Below, one piece after another: positions 27,401 through 39,400 of a stretch of 64,000 bases of DNA. This DNA comes from Actinostola sp. cb2023. Taxonomy: Eukaryota > Cnidaria > Anthozoa > Actiniaria > Actinostolidae. The stretch covers positions 62,001 to 126,000 of the forward strand of contig JAUJYZ010000473.1 in assembly GCA_033675265.1 (NCBI GenBank). The letters run 5' to 3'. The notes beneath the pieces are model-generated. The model did not search any database and was not told the DNA's origin. It saw only the letters and a list, made by a program, of their open reading frames with translations. The stretch's first letter is position 1; each line of letters begins with the position of its first letter. The position numbers and the translations under genes were made by a program.

Positions 27401-30400
27401 CACTTTCCGGTGGTGAGAGAAGATAAACAGACCAAAAAGGTGCAGATTGTATATGACTCTGCAGTTAAATATGGAGGTGTAAGCCTTAATGACATGATGC
27501 TACCTGGACCCAAACTGTAGCGAGATGTGTTTGATGTACTATTGTTGTTTCGACAAAATCCTGTTGCGCTAGTTGCTGTTCTAACAGAGATGTTCTCCCA
27601 AGTTGTATTAACAGGCAGACAGATCGCAAGTACCACAGATTGCTATGGCGGGACATGTAAATGTATGTAAAACGAGAACCTGAAGTCTACCAAGCAGCGA
27701 TCTGTCTCTGCTTGGTTCTGTTCCTTGCACAGTATGTCGTTAGAAAACATGCAGAGGAGAACCAAGAAGACTTCCCAATGGTAGTTGGCTATGTGCACGG
27801 AGTTGATACCCAAGCGTGTTACAAGCGTGCATCAGCGCACCTCAGCGCACTTAGCGGGTGTTTTTGAATTACTAACCCGCTCAGCGTGCATTCCAATTGA
27901 TAACGAGTTTCAAATTGCACGCTCTAACCCGCTGAAGGTAACACGCTGAGCGGGCCTCGAAACCCGCTTTGTGTATATTAAATAAAATGTACAATGTACA
28001 TAGATAACTTTCATTAATAAACGCTAAAAGTATCTCAGTCGTGATTTCAACAAGCCCTCAACGATGAGTCCAATTTCAATTTTGGATTTACCGGACAATG
28101 TAACATTGTATATTCTTTATATTCCCGGTATATTATGAGTATTCTGTCTTGTCTCGTGTTTGTAAGTCGTGGAAAGAAATTGCCGATAGTGCTACTGTAG
28201 ATAGTGATTTTTAGATCCTAAGATTCTCAGCTAGCCCTTTTGCACGGGCTTTGGCAAAAATTTACGGCTAGACTTGGAAGAATCTAGAAGAATCTATTGT
28301 AATATTCGTCATTCTCAAAGAGTGCCGCTACAAGGTATACATCAAGATGTTATATGTAACTGTGATAATCTTAGTATTTAGTCGAAACCAAAAACGTTCC
28401 ACACTTGACGGTCAATTTGTCACTACCAACTTTTACTGAGAGTAGAGAAATTAAGCCGCGGTATTGCAGAAACATGCAAATTAAGGAAATTGACACAACT
28501 TCGGCGTTCGCCGTTTTCTAGCACTGAATCTAATTAACTCTTTTTTTACTGACTTTTTGCATATTTTATTTGTGATTCTTGGAATATAGACGTAGCAGCT
28601 ATTAAAGGACGGATGTAGAGGAAAGCTTTGGATGAGCACTGGTTTTATCGCAATCAGTACCTGACGTAAACATGCGCCATTACGTGTTTGTTTATCTTTA
28701 CGAGCGGACTTTATACGCATTGTAAACTCCCTGAGGAAGTCGGTTGATTACAGATGAAACGCGTAGGATAAAGAATAAGTTTATTTGATAAGGAAAGTAA
28801 CAATTACTGTTCTATTATTTTATACCTTTTCACAGCGTGCTTCGAACACGCTGAACCCGGTCAGAGCGTGCACGCATGACCGTGCGTTGCGGGTGCCAGG
28901 ACCCGCTCTTATCTACTTGGAGAAGCACGCTCTGAGCGTGTGTTTATTTTGTGGTTTATGCACGCTCTAGCGCACCTTTGAGCGTGCAAGTTGATGCGCT
29001 CCAGCGTGCTTTTAACTGAAATCGATAGAAGATAACTTAATGGCGGACATCATGTTTACGGTACATAAAAATCGCAATTTACATGCATTTAACCAAGCCA
29101 ATCAATCGAAAAGCATGGATTCTGGATAAGAGATGATATGTCTAAGTTTTCTGTCGGTAAGTTTTTCTGATTATTTGGCTCACTCGGATGATATCCGCGA
29201 TTTAGTTTTCACCATTCCGATAGGAGGACAAATGTTTTGATACCGAAAAAGTCTGTGATTAATTTTATGTCCGCTTGCATGCAATAACTTATTATTTGGA
29301 TGAAAAGAACAATTTATGTCGATATCTATGGCGTGATTTATTTTTGATTTCGCGTAAAAGCGAAATTGTTATTTACAATATTCTGATGCTGATTGTCGTA
29401 ATGTAACGCACGATTTATACATTTCTCTTCAAATTGATCAATTTTTTCGTTCTTATTTCAATGTACTTTCAAAACAAAGAATTCCTAATAGTTATTTAGG
29501 TGCTAATTAATGATTCTATGAAAAAAAATTCGAGATTACCTCCCAACATTTACAAGAAAAATTGTTTTGAACCCGTTCATCTGGCTCACTATCGCTTGGG
29601 TATCAACACCGTGCACATAGCCAGTTCCAATCGTCTTGCATCAGATGTACATGGACATTATGGCCTCCCTAGATTCCATTGAAGAAGCTGTAACAGTACG
29701 AAAAGAGTTAATTGTGTTATTTGGGACTGTGGGTTTTAAGATCCGCCGCTGGTGTAGTAACCAAATCGAGGTCTTAGAGGATGTTCCACTAGAAGACTGT
29801 GTTAATGATGTTAACATCGAGGAATCAGAATTGCCATGTATGAAGACACTTGGAGTTCAGTGGAGTGCACAAGGTGTGTTTACATTCAAGCTAAACCCTC
29901 CTGAAGACGTTGAATACACGAAGCGAGGCTTCCTGAAGAAGGTAGCCATGTTGTTTGATCCCTTACAAATGCTTGCGCCATTTACCATCCAAGCTAAGAT
30001 GATAATACAAGAAACATGGCTTCTCGGACTCGAATGGGACGATCGGAACAGTTTCCAGATCGTCTCGAGAAGAAGTGTTGGGAATGGTTTACAGGCCTAT
30101 CAGCTCTGGCTGACGTGCAAGTTCCAAGGTGTTACCTTGAAAGCAGCAAAGATTCAGTCGATGTATCTCTTCACACTATGACTGATGCATCTCGTCTAGC
30201 GTATGCTGCAATTCACTATATATGTCACATGTACGAGGACGGTGAAGTAACTGTGCGATTTGTAGCTGCCAAAGCCAAGGTTGCCCCAACCAAAGCCGTC
30301 AGTATCCCAAGACTCGAACTGATGGCCACAGTGCTAGGATTGCGGCTTGCAGACAAGGTATCACCCACAGGTGGCGTGCACGTTCTGGACAGACAGCATG

Positions 30401-33400
30401 GATGACGGATGACTGTGCAAATGATGCAACTCGTGGTTTGAGTGCAAATGTGCTGGCCCCCAAACATCGCTGGTTTGTAGGACCGCGATTTCTCTACGAA
30501 GTGGTAGACAACTGGCCAAAAAGAAGATACTGCTCGGAGAAGGACAGTTCAGCTGAGTGTTTGAACTATACTAGCTGTCAAAGTCTTCAACAACGATGGT
30601 TGCAATACCCACTCATCCAGTGATTGATCCCCTGAAGTCCTCAAGTTGGACGACCAATTTCGTGGGAGCGGACCGTAAGATGAGAGAGTTACTGGAGCTG
30701 ATAGATTGTGACAAGATCTCCAACCACAGCGCCAACCAAGGAATAAAGTGGAATTGGAACCCACCACTCGGATCCCACTTTGGCAGAGTGTTCGAGTCTC
30801 TAGTGAAAGTTGCTATGAAAGAGATCCCTTAAGGTCATTGTTGGAAACGCCAGACTTACAGATGACAAGCTCCAAACGGCTCGACCATTGACATATGAAG
30901 GATCTGATGACAGAAATGAACTAACTTTCGACGCCAAACCACTTCTCGATCGGGCAATTGGGTGGGCAACTTGCTCCTCGAATTGCTGACGAGGTGGCCT
31001 TCAACCCAAAGAATCGGTGGAGATTGGTGCAGGATCTCGTGAAGACCTTTTGGAGACGCTGGAGAAGCAATTTCTTGTCAACGTTGAACACCAGGAAGAA
31101 GTGGACGGAGGTACGAAACAACTTGAAAGTCGGTGATGTGGTATTAGTCGTTGACCAACAAGCAGCAAGAGGAGATTGGGCCCTTGGAAGAATTGAAGAA
31201 GTGTTCCCTGACCAAGAGGGACGTGTGAGAGGTCACAGCTATGTGCGTCCAATCTCAAGACTATGCCCCCTGAACCTATGAACACAGGAGGAGAGGAAAG
31301 AGCGGCCCACTCTTGAAGGTGGAGGATGTTGAGACTTATCATTGTCAGAACTGATATCGTTGAGTTAACTGGTACTGTGTAATTGTAATCAGGCGTTCCT
31401 GGCCTGTTAGGGGTCTGGGACGAGTCATGGTGTAGACAGTGACCCCCCCGAGGAGTGTGTGTGACGAGAGAGTATGAAAGAGAAGAGAGTATGTTGTTTT
31501 GGAAGTTAAAACGGAATAAACCAAAGGAAAACTACTGACAGAGGCTCTCCAATCACAGTCACTGTATTTACAACAAAAACGGGCATATGACAAACTGCCG
31601 GACCACCACTTCCTGACAAAATCCTGACAAATCAGCAAACTGCTCGTACAGCACCTCTCTGTATCCCAATGCTGACTTCAACCACTCCACTGTCATATAT
31701 TGCTCCTCCTACACCTATCAATGAAATTCAGCCACCCAACTCCCCCACAGTGTCAACTCCACTGTCTTCTATATAACATTCAGCCACTCTTGCCCACAGT
31801 GTCAACCCCTAGAATTATCTTTTTACACAGCTCAAAGGGAGAGCACTTTGTAATTAATTTTAATTTTAGTGATTTGATTCCGTGTTTAGATAAAGTTCAT
31901 TCATTCATTCATTCATTCATTCATTCATTCATTCATTCATTCATTCATTCCCTAAAATTATAACCCACAGTGGCCGTGTAATTCGACGACCTGCTCATTA
32001 CTCAGACTGACACACTGAGGTAAACTAATTGTCTTACTGTGTTGCATGTGACCACTACCCTGCTCTGTAAACATTAAAGAAGAAGAAAGAAGATCACCCT
32101 GTTTAATCATGTTTTATTAAAGTGCATATCAGGGTTATTTGTTTATTTTGAAAATCGATTACATATGAAGTGAATAGTGGGATGGTTCAGTATTTTGTGA
32201 TTTGAGCTTTGCATTTGCGAGTTATAAAGGTTTGAAATCGTGATATGCTAATTCGGTGACGTCAATGCAGGCATCATTTATTATACAAAAAGCGCCCCTT
32301 TGCAAATTACTGACATTTTTAAACTGGCAAAAAGTTATTCTACAACTTATATAAATGATGTTAAACTTTTTTTTCTATTTTAGAAAAGAGCTACTTGAAA
32401 AAATTAAAATAAGTTACGGCAAATGCCTGTGTTGACGTCACCTAATTAGCATATCACGATTTCAAACCTTCATAGCTCGCAAAATCGAAGCTCAAATCAC
32501 AAATCACAAAATACTGAATCGAACCATCCCACTATTCACTTTATATATAATCGATTTTCAAAAGAAACGAATACCCTGATATGCACTTTAATGTTGTTGC
32601 TGAACATTGACTGTTTGCTTTTGTTTGCTTCACTGATAACGAAGAAAGCGTGTTATATACTAGTTGGGCTATCTTTGTAATTTTACCCATGAGGCTTTGT
32701 TGTTAAGCTAGGGCCGCCATGTTGTCCAATAGATTAAAGTGTTATAAGCTCATCCTTTGTCATTGGATTTGCAACCTACATTTTTTGTATTACCTGTAGT
32801 AGTATTCTTGCTGTTGTTATCATTATTTGTATTTCCATATTCATTTAATTTGTTATTATTTTAGTTATTAAGTATTTTAAGTATTAATATTAGTATTGTT
32901 ATTATTATTGTAAAATACATTTGGGCTTTAGAAAAAGGTGCTATGAATTGTTTTCTTCTTCTCTAACTGTTAGTGTTTAGTACATGTAGTTAGCAACAGT
33001 ATTCTTTATCCTGGGAGTACATACAGTACCGATCGAAACTAACCTCAAACCGCGTTTGTTTTGCGTTAACTCCAAACGAACACAAAGTTTTCCAGGGTTT
33101 GCTTTGCGTTTGTTTGGAGTTAACTCAGAACAAACGCGCGCTCGAGAAGAACAACGTAAACAAACCCGAGCCGAAGGTCGAACGAATGATGTGAATTACA
33201 AAGGAAACTAAAGGAAGATTTCTGGTTCTGAAATGTCATATTTGTACATATTTGGACGGAATAAATTGCAATTTCTCAATAAGGTAATTTTTTTCTTGAT
33301 CTTCGACTGGTACATTTAACTTTTCGGACTTTGAAGAGCAAACTTTGCGAAGCCATTCGCTACGAGCCGCCATTTTGCTCTCTTGTCATCTGATTAGCGG

Positions 33401-36400
33401 TTTCTTTGTGTGACGTAACATGACAGATCTCGGCGCCAAGTGTCTAGTCGATGTCTAGTTGGTTGTGTTGCTTTCATTCTTTGCGAAAACATCGTCATCT
33501 TTTATCGAAAATGTCTTCGAATTCACGTCCTCTGGCAATGAGATTTCGACACAGAAATCGCTTTTAGTTTCGGCTAATTTTGCTTGCTTTCAGTTTGCTG
33601 AAGTGTGTTTGATTTTGTGTATTTTGTGTGTGCATTATTTTGTACATTTACGGTAAACTGTATTGAATTTCTATTACATTGTAAATATATAACGATGTTT
33701 GAATGCTTTCGAAAATGAAATCCAATCGAGTTTAGAATAGAATAGTTTACTTTGCGTTTGCTTTGCGTTCATTTAGTAAACGCTAAACAAACGTAAACAT
33801 CGGCAAGGTTTGCTTTGCGTTTGTTTTGCGTTAACTCCAAATGCACGCTTTGCGTTAACATATGTTAACTTCGCGTTTGAGGTTAGTTTCGATCGGTACT
33901 GTACATGTATGTGCAAGTAGTGTTTTTTTCCCTTTCATTGTTTGCTTGATCCTATTTCCCTTGCATTCTTTACGTTCTTTTTTATCTATTTTATTGCAAT
34001 CATATATTAACATGTCATGGTATCGTTACTTCTGATTAAAGATTTGATTACATCCACAAAAAGCAAACAGGAGGCTCTGGTCAGTTTGGTCGTGTTATTG
34101 GTAAGATAGAGGTAAGCCACACCACTAGACATTAGTCATTTATTGAATTCAGCAATAGTGGAATTTATGTGTGCTTTTGCCCATTTTCAAATAAATACTG
34201 TAATTATATATGAAATAAATCTCACAAAAACGTTTTCCACATATTTTCGTTGCTCATTCAACTTTTTGACTTTTATAGCCGATGCCTGAAGATTCGATCA
34301 CCAAAACGGAGTTTGTGGACGCTACTGTAGGAATGAATATCCCCAAAAATTTTATTCCTGCCATCGAAAAGGTACCAAAAAAATGTAAACTGGTGTGAGT
34401 TGTATTGTAGTATAACGGGAGAGAACCATATAAGTATCTGCACCAGCGACTAGCCATGGAACTTATTTTTGAGAAATGTTGGTTTGTTTCACTGTTCAAT
34501 AGTTTAACATTTTCAAAAGGATGGGATTGTACAAACGTAGTTGAACAAATTATGTTTAAAAAAATGCTAATGAGATTGGTAACATGAATATCAGATCTTC
34601 AACATGTTAATTAATGAATTGACCACATTCATGTGGGCAGGACTGCAGCTCTTAGAAGATCTATGCCAATATATCATTTTCTCATTTGCTCGACTGCCCT
34701 TCAAACAAACGGACCAAGTTGAGGCTAACGTTGTAGCTCCAATCCATTGTACCCGGTCCATTTGTTTGAAGGGCAGTCAAGCGAATGAGAAAATAGTATA
34801 TTGGGTCAATTACTATTAGAGTAAAACAATAGAAACAAAATAATAGAACGAGTAAACAATAGTAGATAATATTCTATTCTATTAATATACAATATTCTAT
34901 TGTTTGTATTATCCAATCACAACAGCTTTTCTGAGCAGCTGTGTGTCACCTCATTATTCATGTGTATGGTGCTACAGCACGGCATAGTTGTACCAGGTGA
35001 CGTTGTCATTATCAATTAGTCAACGAGCGTCCATGCGCCCATTGCGTTATAGACGCACAAGAGAAAATATAAAGAACTCTTAACAAGCGTAAGAGTGGCA
35101 CGAGGCGTAGCCGAGTGCGACTCTAGCTTGTTAAGAGTTCTTTATATTTTCTCGTGTGTCTATAACGCTTTAGTATAAACAAACTAGTGGTCTATCACAT
35201 ATCCTGCAATCTGATTGGCTAAGCTACTAGGGGTCTAATAGTGATAGTCCCCTAGTAGCGAATCACCATGGTAACCATTGGCCGTGAAAGCGATGAAGCA
35301 AGATGGCGGACAAACCCGATAGTTGTTTTCTCGCTAAAAAGAACTAAAATAGACCGAGAAACAAATCTCAAGAACAAGAAATGGATAAAGCACATAAATA
35401 TAGACATCTCATTGACAATTCAAGCAAGTTTTCTTTGGATGACACTGCAGAAACTGAGCGAGATACGATCGTCAAAGTTCAGGAAGATTATTCATTTTTC
35501 AACTTTAGCGAAGACAAAGTGAAAGGGAGTACTCACTGATAAAATATAGTGATAAAGGTAATAAACGAAGGCTACACCACTCTTGACTCGTGTTTTGTTC
35601 ATTTGTTATTTGATTTATGAAAGTTTTTCAACAAAAGAACCAACTTTTCTGGTTTAGTTTTCCATTTGTTGATGGCCTAAACAGTTCGATTAGTTCAGCC
35701 AAATGTGTACTTATGTTATGACTAGCATAAAATTCTTATTCTTCTTGCCTATGCAAATTAAACAAGAAATATTGGTATAAAATTAAGTATGCTAGTTTGT
35801 TTATACTAAAACAATTAGACAACTCGCCCTCGTTGTCTATGAGCTAAGATAGTCAACTCGGCAGGAGCCTCGTTGACTATCTGCTCATAGCCAACTCGGA
35901 CTCGCTGTCTAATTGTTAAATGGGCACATGGACGCGAGTTGACTAATTGATTAATAATATAACATCTATAGAGCGTGCAGCCCATAGGGAAATACATGTA
36001 GTTCATAGCAATTTTAGCCAATGAGAGCTCGCGTTATTTCGAACAGTGTGTGCGATCAGAGGCCAGTGGGAAGTTGACGAGAGCATGCAGCCCATGGGGA
36101 AATAGTTCGTAGAACTCTAGCCAATCAGAGCGCGCGTTACATCTTTGTTATATTATAATGCTATATGAATGAACCACATATCAGCATAACAACATGTACA
36201 GTACCGCTCAAAAGTAACTTACATGCAGGTCTCGTATCGTTTATCGCGATACGAGTTTATCGTATCGCGATACGAGTTTATCGTATCGCGAGAAAAGTTT
36301 ATCGTATCGCGATACGAGTTTATCGTATCGCGATACGAGTTTATTACCAGTTTATCGTATCGCGAGACAAATTCATCGTATCGCGATACGATAAACTCGC

Positions 36401-39400
36401 ATCGCAATGCTTAATCTGCAATGTACATTTTTGCATGGTCACTCCGTTCTACAAGCATTATCTCAAGGCTAATTCAACTTTTATAAGGTAATCAATTATA
36501 AACAGGCAACGCTTCAGTGTTTGTTTTTACGCCGTTATCTTTTCAATCTTAATTAAAACATAAAGTGCCACTGCTTGTGCACGTGAGAATGTTGCTTTGA
36601 CGTGTTGTTTTTATTGCCCTCATTTGCATTATCTTTTAAAACAACACGTTCGGAAAAAAATAAGCGCTAGTAGTACATGAATAAGTAAACAAGTTACTTG
36701 ATCAATATCCTTTATTGTATCATATAATAAGTTAGTTACAAGTGTAATATAAGTAAGTAAGGTTATTCTAATTGATATTCGCTAAAACGTGATAAATATG
36801 TACAAGGCTATAAATATGTTCTATGTCTAATATTTCAATCCTCCCTCCCCGATGGTTGTTTCTTCTTTCTAATTACAATGTATGTTTTATGTCTAAGTTA
36901 TCTAATATTTCAATCCTCCCTCCCCGATGGTTGTTTCTTCTTTCTAATTACAATGTATTATAAAGTATATAATTTATCCAGATATGTAAAATTCCTAGCT
37001 AAATATCAAAATTATTGCAAGAAAAAATCTAGTGGGGACTATATAGAGAATAATACATGGGTGTGCAGAGATACGGAATGTATCTTCGAGTGTTCAACTA
37101 GATATCTCACGAGTGAGCGCAGCAAGAAAGAAGCGATAGCACACGACTCATTGGCGATGTCTATGGCCACTCATGGATGGTTTTAACTCTAGGTTTTCAG
37201 AACATTTTGCCAAATCATCAGTTTAACCAAACTTGCAAATAGGACTTGCCACAGCTTTCAATCTGTGTCTAACCTGTCCAACGTTGGTTGAATGAAAGGT
37301 TTTCGGGCTAATCATCCTTCCTGCTTTGTCTCAATTTAAGCATTATAGTTTCAGTTTTACACAAGTTTAAGGTATCAGGGTACCACCGGTTTTGATTTTT
37401 TTTGACAATCAAATCTAATTGAATATTATCTATCATCTCCAAAAAACAGAATCTAAAAATATTTTTTTCCTAAAAAGTTAGAATCAAAAAACGAATTTTG
37501 GTTTCATTTGATGCAAAAAGATGTTGACAAGCAAGCTGTCAACAGTACTCACGCAACAGACTTTCCAACGATTAAGATGCGAAGAAAGTATCCAAAAATC
37601 GTAACTGCTCACTCAAAACATCCTTGAATAACGATGCGAAACCACTCACGGTCAAAATGCTCGTATTTTCCGCCAGCAGTAACTTTGTTTTCCTGCCACG
37701 TTGTGTTACGTACTGTAAGGCGATCTGCTTTTGACTGCCATTCATATGTCATCAGGTATTGGATCACATATTTGTGGTGGATTAAGGACGCTTGTGTAAG
37801 GGGCGGACCATTTGATTTTTGATGGGGGGTGGGGGCGATTTAAAGTATGGTCGATATTTTTTTTTCACCTTTTCATCTTGCACGATATTTTTTCACTGCC
37901 TTAGGCCCTTGCACGATATTTTTTTTCAGCCAAATTTATTATTTCTCTTGCCAATATCTATTCAGTTGCCAAATTGAAAATATTGAAAATTGTATAATAA
38001 ACTGTGTACCTCCCAAGAACGCGCGATTTGATTGGTTGTTGAGCGTGCATTGTTATGTTATAGAAGTACGGAGCAGCGAAAACAAAGCAGAAAACCTGTT
38101 TAAAACTAGTTTTATATTATAAAGCGAATAGAAGATGACTCTCCTTGCTTCTATACAAAAATAATGCACTTCTGAGGTCTTGAAAGCTGCTGAATGCACT
38201 CGCGTTCTGCTCGTGCATCCACTACCAGCAGTTTCAATACCTCAGCGTGTATTAATTTTGTATAGAAGCACGGAGAGTCATTTTCTTCTATTTAAATATA
38301 TGATTATCAAGTATTCAATGCTCGCATTGCAATACTTTTCAGAGGCGTAGCATTCTTTTCTTCTAATGTACGCACAGAGAAACGAGCCGGCCGAAGCCGC
38401 GCACTTCTAGGGAGGTAAGGGGGCATACTCCCCCTGGAAATTTTGAAATCTAGAGCCTTGGAAATACCATTTTCTTCGTTTTCTAGCGGATTTTCTCGCT
38501 ACACAAATACATAGTAAAATGCTGATCACTCAGGGTTTTTTTTGTAGTTTATTTTGTTTGAGAGACTGTTCACTGGGGCTGCTTCTAACTACAATAATAT
38601 TATACATATACACACTCCCTGAAGTGCCATTTCCCAGATTTCATAATTTCAAAGCTAGTCAGCTCTTACGATTTTGTCTTAGATTTCTTTTTTTTTAATA
38701 TATATATTTTAATTATTTTAAATTGTACGCACGTGCATAATGCACGCTACGCCCCTTGGGCTACAATGCTAGGTTTTGAATTTCAAATTCAAGACCTGTT
38801 CCGTGCAGAGTACACAGGTATAACACTCAAATTTAGGTCTACCAAATTAAAAAAAAGCTGAAGTTGGTGTCACAATAATGCACGATATTTTTTTTGATGC
38901 ATTTGTTTTTGCACGATATTTTTTTAAAGGTGGAAGTGCTTGCTCGATATTTATTTTGGGATTTAACCCCCACCCCCATCAACGATCAAATGGTCCGCCC
39001 CTAAACAAAAGCGCTACTTGACTTGAAAACTCTTTTGCCTTTATTTCGGAAACAAAATAGACATGAATCAAGCGCACATTTTGAGTTCCGGTTCAAAGGG
39101 ATTTTATCCGATTTAGCTGAAATTTGGTAGATACTTTGTCAAATACATATTCTTCAAAAAGGTGTCTCCGAATTTTAATATTCAGTTTCCTTCGAAAGTT
39201 ATAACTTGTTTTGTAAAGTGTTTTCCAGTTTTGCAGAGCTCGAAGTTTAGGACCGTATAAAAACGCAACGGGTTAATTTATCGATAAACGGAGACACCTT
39301 TTTTGTAAACTATATCTCATGAGCTTATAAAGGTATTAGTCGAGGATTTCCGATAAATTGCGGCTGTATGGGACCTCGGCGATGATAGTGATGTGAAAAT

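Larger units (their letters stand above)
26440..31575 (+). mobile_element. BEL/Pao relic 2 with 3' LTR, split by a DNA element
   Basis: Protease, RT, RNase H and integrase pieces follow in order on the plus strand, with several frameshifts, and end in a plausible 3' LTR at 31327-31575 (TGTTGAGACT...TTTACAACA, 249 bp) preceded by a purine tract at about 31287-31305. Gag and the 5' LTR are not seen. A 1836-bp inverted-repeat element interrupts the RT region at 27787-29622. It is more decayed than the copy in intron 8 and not closely related to it in sequence. Confidence 0.88.

Noticed and set aside
35268..35522. Small gene with [14 protein letters not shown] start
   Set aside because: Lies within an inverted-repeat element; the frame is not preserved in the partial copy at 43.5 kb.
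36165..36491. Repeat protein with RIAIRVY units
   Set aside because: Translation of the palindromic 20-21-bp repeat; the opposite strand gives an equally open frame.
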